Shown here: piece by piece, positions 13,901 through 27,175 of the stretch
Numbering within the stretch: the stretch's first letter is position 1
Layout of the letters: the number at the start of each line of letters is the position of its first letter
Assembly (NCBI GenBank): GCA_028023455.1
Contig: JAQFVV010012402.1
Span: 13,574,483-13,638,482, forward strand
Direction of reading: 5' to 3'
Length of the DNA stretch: 64,000 nucleotides
Source of the DNA: Epiperipatus broadwayi
Lineage: Eukaryota > Onychophora > Udeonychophora > Euonychophora > Peripatidae
Made by a program: the position numbers and the translations under genes
The notes under the pieces: model-generated
Seen by the model: the letters and a program-made list of their open reading frames with translations, nothing else
Database searches by the model: none
Told to the model about the DNA's origin: nothing

Positions 13901-14700
13901 CATAAATATCCCTAATTCAGTAATAGATGTCATTATAAAATAAATATTTAATACAAATTATTATACAATATTTATTTTATAAGAAAGACTCCCTTACCAA
14001 GAATGTCTACTTGATATGATATTTTGCATTAAAAATAAAACGTTTTGATTTCTAAAAAAGATGTGTTAAAAATATAAACAGATAATATTATTTTAATCAT
14101 AATTTTGCGTGAATAATTTAAAACTAATAGAAGAAAATCCTATTTTAAACCTTATATATTAAAATTTATAATTTATGAATAACATTAAAAATGTTTAAAT
14201 TCTTTATTATAATATTTTCGTTCGTAAAAGTTTTATGGAATTCATATTTTATCTTTATTATTATATAATTTAATGTTGGTGGGGAAAGTTACTTGGTAAA
14301 CCAAAAAAAAGCACAATAGTGTATTTATAACCATAAAGTTAATTTTATTTATATCCTTAATTAAGAATATAAAATTATGAATTTTTTTTTACTAAACTAA
14401 ATCAAACACTACAAAGCAAGTTTTTAATACAAATTTTTATAAGTCATATTTATTTGAAAACATACTAAATTCATTTTAAATTGTGTCTTGTTGTGATTAA
14501 AATACACATAAACTTTATATTAAAAATAGTTTATTGAACAGATTAAATGCATACTGCAATTTGAAAGTCAATATATGAATTGGTTTTTGAGTATAGTGAA
14601 AAAAATGATATAATGGTATGCACTATGCATGAAAATCATATGTTATCACATAAATAATTCAATTTGGAAATGGTGAAATTTTATAACGGGTCAATGTATT
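10915..14700. other. intronic AT-rich sequence, no gene seen
   Basis: Lies in the 11.9 kb PRPF39 intron (8718-20586). Homopolymer runs (for example 11120-11160) and short frames only. Confidence 0.45.
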
Positions 14701-14739
14701 TGAAATATCTGAAGAAAATCCCGAAAACAATAAAATAAT

Positions 14740-17600
14740 TAATAAAATAAAATTAGGTAGAAATATTTATTTAAAAAATGATGGTATTCACACGATGGAA
14801 AAAGAACAAAATAATATCATAAAAACAGACAACAAAAGTAGTAATGAGATCAATGAAGATATGATAATTAAGAGTGAAGATCTGCAATTAAATTTTGAAA
14901 ACAATGGAAAAGAAAAAATCTAACACACACACACACACAAAAAATCAACAAACAAATAAATATAATAAAACAATGTGAAACACAGTTCTATATTCGATGA
15001 CATCAAGAGACACATTGTCTAATAATCTTGAACCATCCACTCCCAAAACAAGCACAAAGAAAAACAAAATGACATCAAATAAATGTGAACATGTTTGCTA
15101 AATTAAACAATTATTGGCAGGCAGTTTCTAATAATGTGAGGTATCTAAAACATTATTTTTTCTATTATACTCCACTGATATAGAAATGGAATTTTAATTT
15201 TTCTATCCTTCATATTCAGATTATACACTGAGGCTTTAGAGAAAGGTCTACTTGATCAAATCAATTATGTTTCTCTTTGACCCTCTAAAGGTGTTCTAAT
15301 GATAGTTTATGATTAAGCCATTAAATTTATTATGTTTCAAAAGTCTCCAATCCTATCATTACAGGAAGAGTAATACACCTATGCAATTTGACCAACAAAC
15401 CTTTACTAATGCATTGCAAAATATTGCTAAAATTCGTGAATTAAAAAAGGCAGAAATCAAAATTAGCAACAAAAGTATTCAAATACAGTTTTGATTTCCA
15501 TATAAATATAGAAAGAAAAAAATTAAATAACAAACCTCATACCATTCATTAAAATAATAGACATTTCCATGCATAGCACATATTAAAAGATGACTATCTA
15601 GCTGTTTTGAAATGCTACTGACCAGGAAATATAGTTTCTCATTATACTACTAATAAATGTTCTGCTTATGATTTCATTGACAGAAAGGAACATAATCGTC
15701 CTATGCCAATAAACCATCATGGTCTCAAAAGTTGTGGCCAAAGGATATTGTAGTATTGAACCATATATTTAGAACTGTAATGACATGGTGCTAGAGGAGG
15801 TCAATAGTATAATGTGATGATGTCACTCTAACTAATTATTTTGACTATAATAAAACTGAAACCAAAATCACAAGTCAAGAAATTGAAATATGTCAAAACA
15901 GTATTAATCCACCTACATCAATAGTACAATTAAAATCAAAAAGATTATTCACCCAGCACTTCAAATACTTCATTATCTGAAATATCCTCTGAGGATGAAT
16001 AGAAATCATTCCCAAAAGAAAGACAAATCAATACTATAAAAAAAAAAGGAGAGAGAGGAAAAAACAAACAGAAACATACAACTCAGAAGAGGAAACAAAA
16101 CATCAAAGCTTTAAAAAAAAAAAATCTAGTAATCTTAATGGTTTGATAAAGTTTTTCACAGGACCATAAATATCCACATCCCACATAATGGCCAACAACA
16201 ATATAAAATTTGTAACCTTTAATGTAAGGGGATTAAATGCCTGGACTAAACCCCATAAATTCATCAGCCTTTTAAATCAAAAACTTTTGATATATTAGCA
16301 ATTACTGAAACAAAATTTAGTCAAAGTACATTTATCCTCAAAATATTATGTAACTATTGGTATACCATTCCTTTCTTGATCAATCACCTTGCAAGAAGTC
16401 ACAATTTTAATAAATAAAGATAAAATAATTGGATCAATAACAATACTAGAAATATCAAGAACCTCATGTAATTATTTCTCTAAATATTTCAAAAATTGTT
16501 TGTACATAATATTCATCCCAAAGAGGAAAAGAAATTAGTAACACAACACTTTCCTAAAGAATTAAATCAATATCTACTTTCTCATAAAATGTATACCTCA
16601 GTTAAGATATTTACCAAAAAGTGCATATTCATTTCCAATAGGTCACTTTATCCTTTCTCTTAGTTATTAGCTAAATCTTAATCATCACATCAGTATTCTT
16701 CACAGACCATAATATGGAGGAATTGAGTATAGCACCAAAATTCATAAAAAATATAAACTTTAATACACAAGTGAGTAAAAAAAAATCTATAAAATATACA
16801 AACCTAACACTGATGAATCTGACAAAAATTATAATAAATGACTTTAATTTAAATTTCTTATCAAGTATACACCTAATAAATTTATGAGATTGTTACAATC
16901 TGCCAATCAAATATGTTATGAAAGATCAGCAAATTATATTCCATCAAATATTACAAGATATTTTATGGAAAAAATCTTACACATATTAAAAAAGATCCCA
17001 ACAAACGGCCAAAAAATTAATACATTGAAAGATCAATATTAAAAATTGTATGACATTGTTCAAGAAAATATAATAGATACTAAAATTCAGAAATATAATC
17101 TGGGCATTTAACAAGATAGTTTGAACATTATGCCAAGACAAAAGCTGTTACCAGAGAGGAATTCACACATGAAAATAACAAGATGATAATCTACTAGTGG
17201 GAAATGATTTAGATCACATGATCTGGAAATATTTTATACATCAATATACTGATAATAATCTACCAATATGAGAATGGCTGAAAAATCCAAATCTATCACA
17301 ACTAATTAATTTCTTTGGTGAATATGATTGAACAAATAGATAAGCAAAAACCTGAAATAACATTAGGATTCTCAAATTTCACATCAAACTTAAATAAATC
17401 CATGAAACATCTGATAACTAATCACATAACAAACTATTTTAATGCTTAAACTATAGATTGGCATAGATAAGCCAGAGAATAACAAATAAATATTATTTAC
17501 AATAATGAAAAGCCATAATACTATTAATTCAATCAATTGAGACCTATAACAATTGAAGATATACGTTCATTATAACAGATATTCCATGCTCCAGAAGATT
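14740..17600 (+). pseudogene. decayed LINE: ORF1-like tail and AP-endonuclease start
   Basis: At 16189 a frame begins MANNNIKFVTFNVRGLNAW, followed after a frameshift by DILAITETKFSQ. This matches the 'NVRGLN...' and 'ETK/ETH' motifs of the AP-type endonuclease at the N-terminus of LINE ORF2. About 15.95-16.12 kb reads PSTSNTSLSEISSEDE and then a lysine/arginine-rich stretch, typical of an ORF1 C-terminus. The frame at 15381-15494 (MQFDQQTFTNALQNIAKIR...) is probably part of ORF1 too. Downstream to about 17.6 kb only scattered coding-like pieces remain, with many stops. It is in the sense opposite to PRPF39, inside its intron. Confidence 0.55.
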
Positions 17601-19960
17601 CTCATATTAATACAGAAGTTACTAGAAATCTCAATAAACATAACAAATCAGTTAAACTTTAATCACTACAAGTTATCTCTAATAAAAATATGCATTATTT
17701 TCTGTTACATATACTTGATTACAAATCTATTATTAATATTCAGTTTTAAATATTTTAACTGCATCGTATTTACATCTGAAATGTTAGTAAACATCAAATT
17801 TCTTTTAATAATTTTAATTTTAGATTTTTTTTTTTTATTATTGACAATTAATTTTATTCTTAAATTGCCCATTCAAAAAAAAAACTTTTAATCATTTTTC
17901 AAGCGAATCAACATGTTGCTTGATCAAAGATAAAAATTTTAAATCACATGTAAGATTAAAAATAATAATAATAAAAAAAAGACCACATACATGAAACGTT
18001 TCTTCTAGATAGCATTCATGGAAAACTCTAAGTTCTATTACGAATGAAGATTTAAAAAAATCAATGCAAAAGGTGTAAGTAGAATCTCGTATAAGTCTAA
18101 CAGTTTAATTAATATTGTAGTTTCATTGATGACACATGATGTAATTTTTTAGAATTTTGATCAACCATAGAATTTAAATCATTAGTGTGTGATTGGTAAA
18201 GACTACATGTACATGTAATATGTCTCTTCATTATTGAATCAGCTTTCCATTGGTGTTTATTTTTTCTGTAGGATGAAAATTGTTTTTTATTAATGTTTTA
18301 GTTTTCTATTTTTTTTTCTCTTCGCTTTTTAAATGTCACGGAAAAGAATGAAAGGTGATTTTTTTGTTCCTAAAATAAAAAAAATCCGATGCATATTTGT
18401 ATAATTCCTAGAACTTAGAACTATATGAAGCTTCAATGGTAATATTTTCTACCAGCTTTAAGTATATATTTTTTTTTGATAAAAAGAATTTATAATGCTT
18501 TAAAATAATGATTTGTTTCATATTGTAGAATATCTTTTTTGTGCTTCGATGCATATATATATATATGAAATTCCAGAAGTAATATTTTCTACTAGCTATA
18601 AGTATATAATTTTTTTAAAATTCAATATGCTGACTGGGAATTCAACAAGTTAACAAGTGCAGAGGTAGAAAAACCTTAATGTCAATGAAAAAAATATAAC
18701 ACTTCTAGTTTAGATTTATTTAGCAGTATAGATACTAAATTGTTGTACATAATAGTTACATTTTCAAATCTAATTTGTGAACTCTAGTACTTATTAAGAA
18801 AGACGTAAACACTTTCATATATATTAGCATTGCTAACATTAAAAAAAAAAAAACAATTGTATTCTTGTCTTCATTCTTAATATTTAAACTTCTCAAAAGT
18901 TTTAACTCTATCAGAAGTTAAAATCAATATCTGACTTCTGAAGGTATTGTAATATCAAGAGATTTATTAATAGATACTTTTCCCCACATATTCAAGGAAT
19001 TATAAAACATTTGATCCTCCAGAAAAAAAAAAAATGCATTTTATTTTCTGTCTAGTAAAACTTCATACGAAATGATTACTGCCAGTTTCTAAATCCTGGG
19101 ACTTAAGAGCAGATTTAGTCTTTACCCCCTTTGTTCATTGCCCCAGTTTTTTAAACACTCTGGATATTAAATGGTTAATCTTAATATTATATATTGCAAT
19201 TGATAAAATTTCAAAATAGATTAAATTTCCAAAAATTTAAAATACCAAAAAGTCACTATTGTGGAGTATAGTTTTTTGTAATAGTGTCATGTGATGGGCA
19301 ATGAAATTAAATAATTTTCATCTATTTATATCAAAATTCAAAAATGTCATTGAATAAATATATATGTCACTATTAAAAAGTCATTTAGATATAAAATACA
19401 AACAAATATACTGAAAGTAAATAGTAGTTCTAAACTTCAACAAGTGATCTATTCCACGATTATTTGTTTAAATCGAATTTTATTTAAATTGAAATTTCCC
19501 TTCAATTAACTATGAAACAAATTATGAAAAAAATTTTAACAAATAAATAATTTTAAAGTGACAAAGCTGGGGCCATAATCAATGGTTATTGAATTCCAGA
19601 AGTCCACCATCATTGCAATAAACTGTGCAACAAATGAAAATATATCACAAAGAAATGGGCACACAGCATAAGAACTAAGAGATGTGTTGATTTATATACC
19701 AAATTTTTAACATTTCATGTAGACACAGTGAATTATTCATGTAAGTCAAAAATTTCTAAATACAAAGTGTCCATATTTGCTCTCTGAAGTTAATTTTTTA
19801 TATATGAATATAATTGCAATGTATGCAAATTCACATGTAACTATTTACATATAATCATAAAGATAAGAGCACTGCTAACTAATACATATATAAAAAGTAA
19901 ATCGATGACAACTTTTTCTATTTATGTAGATTAAGATGAAAATATGTAAGGTGTTCCATA
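17600..19960. other. intronic AT-rich sequence, no gene seen
   Basis: An open frame at 17553-17891 is leucine/isoleucine-rich only because of AT composition; no homology recognised. Confidence 0.4.
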
Positions 19961-20150
19961 AGTCAGCAGCAAAGGAGAAAAATAATAAAAGATAATTTAA
20001 AAACTTTTATTTACAGAACTTTCTCAATATGTCCACAATTATTCTCAATACATGAATTAAGACATTTCATCCTGTTAACAACTTTATGAGTTATAGCAGT
20101 CAAGCACTTTAATGAGCTGTTGCAAATATTCAACATTCCTAAGATTTTCT
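19945..20150 (-). pseudogene. 3' end of a mariner/IS630-type transposase remnant
   Basis: On the minus strand the frame reads SCIENNCGHIEKVL followed by a stop at about 20000. This resembles the usual '...NGGHIEHL' C-terminus of mariner-like DDE transposases found in many invertebrates. Just beyond it (about 19948-19970 on the plus strand) is ggtgttccataagtcagcagc, a plausible inverted terminus. The catalytic core is not visible upstream. Based on remembered family features, so tentative. Confidence 0.4.
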
Positions 20151-20586
20151 ACATATACTTGCCCTTGACAAAATTTTATCCATCAGTTGAGTTTAGCATG
20201 AGATGAAGTTTATGGTGATGTTATTTGTGAATTTTTAGACTTTTGGAATTCTTAGTCTACTGAACAAAAAATATAATATCAATTGAAATAAAAGCTTCAG
20301 TGTCATATATACTGCATGGAACCAGTTTCTTAATCATTAAAACAACCATACTATAAAACTATTTTTTATACATTCTAGAACTGGGTCCAATCTGTTAAAA
20401 TTTGGCAGAGGTCTTTTAAAAGATTTTGATTTACTAAAAAAAAAAGATGTTTGGATTCATTATTTGTTGCTCATATCACGATTTATAAAAAAAATATTAT
20501 ATGATGCTAGATTTAAAGCATAACCTGAAAAAATATAAAAATCCAAAAGTTAATCATAATGCAGTTCAAACTACAAAAATACTTAC

Positions 20587-20697
20587 CCCCTCTTCAAAAG
20601 CCCATCTTCTACTAACTTCTTCTTCATTTGCTTTATGAACAATAAGGCGATGTTCAATTATTTTTTCTCTAAGCGCTATAGTTTCTGAATCCAAAAT
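20587..20697 (-). CDS. PRPF39: PRPF39 homologue, exon 5 of those visible (37 codons)
   Basis: Encodes ILDSETIALREKIIEHRLIV then HKANEEEVSRRWAFEEG. The end 'EVSRRWAFEEG' leads directly into '[12 protein letters not shown]' of the next exon, as in animal PRPF39 proteins. The donor is GGGG|GTAAGT and the acceptor TTTTTAAAG|ATT, phase 0 at both ends. The first part corresponds to the helix linking two HAT repeat groups. Flanking introns are 6.5 and 11.9 kb. Confidence 0.93.
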
Positions 20698-20699
20698 CT

Positions 20700-22650
20700 T
20701 TAAAAATGATACATACATATTAAATAAAAAATCAAAATGGTTAATGATAAAATCATTATATATATATGTAAAAATAATTTAAAATATTATAAATGAATTC
20801 TTTCTTTCATACACATAGTATTTTTCAATTTTATAAAAAAATATTTGTATGTGTGTATGTATATATATAATTAAACCCATTAACAACTAGTGATGTGATT
20901 ATTAATTTATCTATCATGCTTACAATCTAGATATTTTATTCCAAATGGCACTTGTAAATAGATGAATAATTTTGTCTACAGTCATTTCATAGCAAAATTA
21001 TCTACTGATTCAACTGCTGTTCAGTAAATGAGTACTTAATTATTTTTATCAATTAGGTAAATTCCCAGGTTCAATTTGGATAAATCAAATAACTACTGAT
21101 ACACTGACCATGAAACAAAATATGATTATAATATGACAAAGGAACCTGCCAAATATTTTGAAATATCAAAATTAATTATGTATAATTAAGATCAAAAATA
21201 TATATATATGCTTATCTATTTTAATATATCAATATTCAATATGCATGCACTTTATTTTTACATATTTCTTATAAAAAAAAATTAAATACAATGTATAATT
21301 TTATTTATAATATATACATTATATTTGGATAAAAATTTAGTCATTTACAATCTAATTTTCTTAGCTTTATGTAAAAAAAAAAAAAGAATAAATGATTCTA
21401 CAAGGTGGTTAGTTTCTGTATTCTGGATAGACAGTCACTATTTCCAATGTTTTAGCGTATTCACTTCTATTAGTAAGTAGCTAAGCAATTCTTTCATAGC
21501 ACACAAGCAGTAAATACTATTAGCAAAATCTCATATTAGTAGACAGCTAAAATCTAACTTTGGTGATCCGCGTTTAGCAATTAGCAAATAGTTATAATAT
21601 CAGCAGTCTGCCATTAGCGAATGTAAAAGTTGTAATTAAACAATTAAAAACACGGAGCTTTTATATGCAATGATTATCTCCCACCTAATCTTGATTACAA
21701 ATTTAACCAGGGACTTTATCTCCAGCTTAATCTTAATTGAAAACAAATCTAACCAAGGCTTTTATCTTTTTTTAGACATTAATTAAATCTAAGTAAATGA
21801 GAAAATAAGTCTCAGCTTTTAAAATAGATTAAAACCAAAATGTAAAAGACAATATATCTTAATTAAAATTCAATTCAAAATCATATAATTTGAAAAATAT
21901 GATTGAGTATGTGAGCTATAGCACGTATTCTAAATAAAATAAAATTTTTAAATACAATTTTCTTCTAAAATCTTTATAATTTATACATTTTGTTTTTGAT
22001 TTTCCGATGGTTGCTTCAAGCGGATAAAGCATCCGGTTCAATACCTTTCCATCAATTATTTTATCCAATATCTCCATATGCCAACTGTCTTTAATATCCT
22101 ATTGTTTTATAAACAGGTTACTATCTCTAATTACTTTGTTATTCAGGTTATTTTTTTTAATTGGCAAAATTCCATTTTATTAATTAATTTGCTTTTTCTT
22201 AACATTGTTTTAAATTTTTATAAAGTAAACAATTTTTGTTCCTTTTTTATATTTCAGTCTCTATATTCATATTCCATTATATTATTTTTACAAAAAAAGT
22301 TTTCTATATTTTTTATAACTTTCTTATATTATAATTAGTTCAAGTTAATAATTCATACTTGAAGTTCGTATTTTCAAGTTATTTTCCCCTAACGTACTAT
22401 TTCAAAATTCATTTAATCATTGTTTGAATTTTATTTTGATATTTTAATATTTTCCAAGATGAAATCATTTATTTTTTTAGATTGTTTTTTTTTCATTTTT
22501 ATTATATTTAAACTAATTAGCATATTTATGTATAAAACTTCTTTTTTTTATTTATCAAGAGACTTCTAAAGTTAAAACATATTCAGAATGATCCAAACAT
22601 AACTTTCATTACTAAACAACATACATGATAGCTTTTTATCAATATATTGT
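20700..22650. other. intronic AT-rich sequence, no gene seen
   Basis: PRPF39 intron. About 21460-21620 has an irregular cluster of 'attagca/ttagta' words, suggestive of a degraded simple array. An 86-codon frame at 22078-22338 is phenylalanine/isoleucine-rich from base composition and is not supported as a gene. Confidence 0.4.
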
Positions 22651-22659
22651 CAATGGTAT

Positions 22660-24260
22660 GTTTGATTAAACCAAATGGGCTGATTTATTGGCAAAAGCCA
22701 ATGAGTTATATCATGCTTGCAACCCAATCACAACCATCCATTAGCACAGAAGTCATATCATCCACTCAGATCGTAGCTACATTAGAAACATACAATTTGT
22801 CAAGCAATTTATATAACACATGTGACATTTTAACTTCATATACACATTATTTGTAAAGAAACCCTAATCTTAATTTTTTTATTTTTTATTAATTACAATT
22901 CTATGACAGATTAATGATCTTATTTACTTCTTCCTCCCTCAATATTTTGCTTTTTTCCATATTTCAATATCCCCAAGATGCACATTTCTTGCTGAACCAG
23001 CACTCATCAGTTGGCCCAGATCATAATCTCTTACACATATCTTCATCATTTGTTCAGTATATATCTAGATAGCAAATTACTATAGATTAATTGACAGGTT
23101 TCTGCAGTACAACATTAATATAAACCACTCTAATGGAAATAAATTAATTACTATACTAATCATTTATCAAACTAGACATTATCACTAACTCAAATAAGTT
23201 TTATGTTTAAGTCTTATTTAATGGTTAATGTATCTGCAGTGGCTAATGATAGAATTGTAATTAATTTTAAAAAATAATAATAATTATAAAATAAAAAAAT
23301 TAAGGTTAGGGTTTTTCTAAAAATAATGTATATATGAAGTTGAAATGTCATAAGTGATATATGAACTGCTTGACAAAGTGTACGTTTCTAATGTATCTAC
23401 AGTCTGAGATGTTGGTCTGATTTCTGGGGTGATGGATGGTTATGTGATTTGGGTTGCAAGCATGGTGTAAAATCATTGGAAGCTTCAGTTACTTCCTGTT
23501 CAGTTACATATAATCTGAATTATTTTCTTATTTACATATATTATAACTTAATTTCCATTTCATATTTAGAGGTTGTTGAAATTAAAGCTCTGCTTTGATC
23601 CTCTAAATATAGCACAATGATTGTTCTCCGCTCTACAAGATGTTAAAGTGGATATTGTCCCCACCTTGTGTGAAACTTATCAACATTGTCAATATGGGCA
23701 AAGAAATCAAGTATTGATATCTCTATGCCCCTGCAGATATCTTATCCATTAAATAAGACTTAAACAAAAAACTTATTTATCTAGGTTGAAAATGATTAGT
23801 ACAGTTATTGACATATTTCCATTAGAATGGTTTATATTAATGTTGGATTGCTGAAAATTTAAAACCTATCAATTAAACTATAGTAATTTATTATCTAGAT
23901 ATATACTGGACAAATGATGAAGATATGTGTAAGAGATTATGATCTGGGCCGACTGATAAGTGCTGGTTCAGTACAAAATGCACATCTTGGGGATCATTTA
24001 TCCTTTATATGCTTCATTAATCTGAGATAGAATTGTAATTAATAAAAAAATAATAATTATTAAAAAACAAAAAATTAAAGTTAGAGTATAGACAAGTATA
24101 TGAAGTTGAAATGTCATGTGCTATATGAATTGCTTGACAAAGTGTTAATTTCTAATATACATTCTGAGAATGGTATGACTTCTGGGTTGATAGAAGGTTG
24201 TGATTGGGTTGCAAGCATGATATAACTCATTGGAAGCTTCAGTTACTTCCAGTTCAGTTA
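22660..24260. repeat. complex foldback of 1.6 kb with arms repeated in both orientations
   Basis: Block A (22690-22870, starting 'ccaatgagttatatcatgct') recurs inverted at about 23290-23480 and again inverted at about 24060-24235 ('gggttgcaagcatgatataac'). Block B (about 22900-23210) recurs inverted at about 23745-24030. The layout is therefore A-B-(A inverted)-spacer-(B inverted)-(A inverted). No protein is encoded. It looks like a foldback/MITE-type element that inserted into or recombined with a second copy. Located in the PRPF39 intron. Confidence 0.75.
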
Positions 24261-25200
24261 ACATATATTAGAAAAATGAAATTTATATATTCTCAATATA
24301 TACATATATTTATATAATAATTAGTTTGCTCTTTACTAAATATTATTCTGTATTTAAATTTTCCATATATACAGAATAATCTTAAATTTTTAAAATATAT
24401 TTTTAGGATTTTGTTAGAAACACTCTTTTCAAATTTTTTTATATCTAAGAAATATAAAAAGTATGTTATTAAAAACAGTTAACTGAAGTTTATATTTTTT
24501 TAAAAACCAATCACACTATCATTCTCAAAATTAATGACTATCCAATCTCTTGTTTTCTTAACTCCATGCTAATAATACTTTGTTTCAAATTAGCACATGA
24601 CATTTTCCAAATAAGTCAGGCATTGTTATGATTTAAATTAATGAGGAGGCAGTGAAAAATCCTTGAATGTCATCATTGACAAATTGGTTTCAAACATAAA
24701 GAACTCTATATTTTAAAAACAAAGTAAATGACAATAATAGACTTTAAATTTCCTATGTAAATTAAATAAAACATAACAAAATTGTTAACTCTTTTTAAAT
24801 AAGATTCTTACAAATATATAATACCATCATCAAAAATGGAAAGAAATTTAATCCATTATGCTGTTTTTCATATATTTAAATAAATTCCACAATATAAAAT
24901 ATCATTAAATAATAGCAATAATTGAATATGTATTATAAAAATAATACAAAAGCTTTCTTTGGCAAACTTATTTTTGCCTGTATCAATGTGATGCAAACTA
25001 TATTAACAGCTTGCTTACGATCTATCTGGAAAGGACTCCTTTTCTAGAATTTTCGGTAATTATAGATTTTAAATTGCGCAAGCACACAAATAATAAAGGA
25101 CTATGCATGTGTACAATACAACATTCTTTTCCTTATTTTGTCAGCTTTCAGCTAATGTAAGAATTTTTTCTCTATTCTAAGCAAAAGTTTTCATCATAAA
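24261..25200. other. intronic AT-rich sequence, no gene seen
   Basis: No open frame or repeat beyond local A/T runs. Confidence 0.4.
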
Positions 25201-25218
25201 TTATTTTAACAGCAGAAA

Positions 25219-25680
25219 TGAATTCTGATTCAGACTGCTATTCTGAATATGATTTTCCTGTAGTCGACCTTTGTGATTCTGAAGCCTCATTTGCTGACGG
25301 CTCATCTGATGAGCACTGTCTTAACTCAGACAATGATGATGCCGTGATTCCTATATAAAAAAAAAAAGTGGCGAACAAATCATCTGTACCAACGAGTGCA
25401 GCGGCAGCTTCTGTACGAGGACCATCATCATCATGACCGGATTTGGAAAAACTTTCGGCTGGTAACATTCAACAATTATATGTATCAATAGAAAACTACA
25501 AAAATAAACAGTAAAGATCATGATAATATTTATAAAATTAGATCTATTATAGCTCACTGTAATGTAAATTTCAAAGCTGCATATTACATGCATAGAGAAG
25601 TAGCAGTTGATGAAGCATTTACAAAAGTTTTGGGTTATAATACTATGAAGCAATTGACCCCTCAAAACCCTTCATCATCA
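25219..25680 (+). pseudogene. piggyBac-type transposase remnant
   Basis: ATG at 25219 starts an acidic N-terminus (MNSDSDCYSEYDFPVVDLCD, then serine/aspartate-rich), as is usual for piggyBac-derived proteins. Near 25590-25670 the frame reads MHREVAVDEAFTKVLGYN then TMKQLTPQNP, resembling the family block 'reisiDEamv.fkGr...KqymP.KP', which includes one catalytic aspartate. A stop at about 25360 and a large gap between the two parts show the gene is dead. It sits in the PRPF39 intron, antisense to that gene. Base use is richer in G/C than its surroundings. Confidence 0.55.
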
Positions 25681-26383
25681 CTGCATAGTAATTTTTTTTA
25701 GTTATCGTTATTTTTTTTTGTTGGTTAACTTATTTATTTTGCTTACTTACTTAATTATAAAGTAACTTTGATTTCTTGAACAAACTTTTTTATTTGAATA
25801 ATTTTTTTTAAATTTTCCCCTCATTTTTGAATATATTAATGAATTACTATTTAATAATAAATTAATTTTATTTTTTGCTAAATTATAATTTATGAATGTT
25901 CTTCTTGCATATTTGATTTTCAATTGTTAAAAATATGTCTTCTTTACTAGAAACATATTTCCAGAAGACACCTTGCATAAGAGGATAGAGGTAGGTCAGC
26001 TAGCAAAAATGAAACACTAGCATGTCTTTTTTTCATGCTGTATAATAAAAAATTATCTGATAACTCATGTTATTTTTTTTAAAATTTCATAAGGAATGTG
26101 ACTAAGCTGTCTAGAAAAGTATCAGATTAAAATTTAACTCAAAATTTAGAATTTGTGAACCTATAAAAAAAAATTAAACATTTGTAAAACTGTTAAAATC
26201 TTGTTTTTAAAAGTAATGACTATATTTTCTCAGTATTGTTTCATTCCTTAATAGGTGCTCTTTCTAGCAACTTATAACATTTCATATCTGTAATATTCAA
26301 ACTGACGATATTGTACAAAATGTGTCTCAGTTCAATTGCTTAATAATTCAATATATCATCCGCTGTTAGTCAAAAAGTTAAAG

Positions 26384-26422
26384 CTTCAATTTACATTGTT
26401 ATTTTTGTAATGTAAATTGAAG
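26384..26422. repeat. 14-bp perfect inverted repeat with 11-base loop
   Basis: Arms cttcaatttacatt and aatgtaaattgaag flank gttatttttgt, and partial pairing extends outward by several bases. Function unknown; may be a decayed MITE tip or a small intronic stem. Confidence 0.7.
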
Positions 26423-26983
26423 TTTTAAAATAGTTCCCATCATATTAATAAGAAGGGAAAAAATATTTGCTGAACAAAGCTTCTCTGTATTATTTTTAAA
26501 AATTATATAAAATTATCGCTATTATACAATGATATTTTATATTGTGTGATTTATTTAAATATATAATGTATTTATATAATTAATGTTAACCCCAATCTTT
26601 TAAAATATGTAATTACTATGATATTAAAACATTTATTACATATAATATATACATTTATAGATACAAAACACATTTTGGAAATAAAAATTCAAATATGAAA
26701 GTTTTAAAATAAAAAACCCAAATTGTAAGTTGCATATTTCAATGAAGCATCGTTACATTGTTCTTACCTATAACTTTTAATGGGTTTTCAGTGCTATCAT
26801 TTTCCCATATTTATCATTTTCTCCAGTCTTTTAAAAAATTACAGATTGAGATATCATAGTATAAATATTTCCATTTTGCTTCACACACCTAAATAACTAA
26901 TCGTAATAATTGTGTGTATATTTAATATTTTTAAATTGGTATTATACCCAAAGAACTTTTAATGTATGAGAAATAGCAAATAG

Positions 26984-27015
26984 GCCATCTTCAATAACAA
27001 GTTATTGAAGATGGC
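26984..27015. repeat. 15-bp perfect inverted repeat with 2-base centre
   Basis: gccatcttcaataac, aa, gttattgaagatggc. Lies about 160 bp past the donor of the PRPF39 exon at 27176 and would be transcribed in its intron. Confidence 0.8.
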
Positions 27016-27175
27016 TTTCACGTTGTAAACTACCTATAATAATTGCATTTGTAAAGAAAAGAATATTTATAGTTTTTATAAATATAGCATCACTCCAGAA
27101 AATATATCTATTTTGTGACCTCTTATTATTATATGTGCACACATAAAACCACCATATGAATAAAATTATACTTAC

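Larger units (their letters stand above)
25690..27175. other. intronic AT-rich sequence with two short perfect hairpins
   Basis: No gene. Contains the hairpins at 26384-26422 and 26984-27015 listed separately. Confidence 0.45.

Noticed and set aside
17553-17891. 112-codon open frame, one of the longest in the window
   Set aside because: Dominated by I, L, F, N and K from AT bias, with no motif and no splice context; lies at the end of a decayed LINE.
22078-22338. 86-codon frame resembling a membrane protein
   Set aside because: Hydrophobicity is explained by T-rich codons; no recognisable family.
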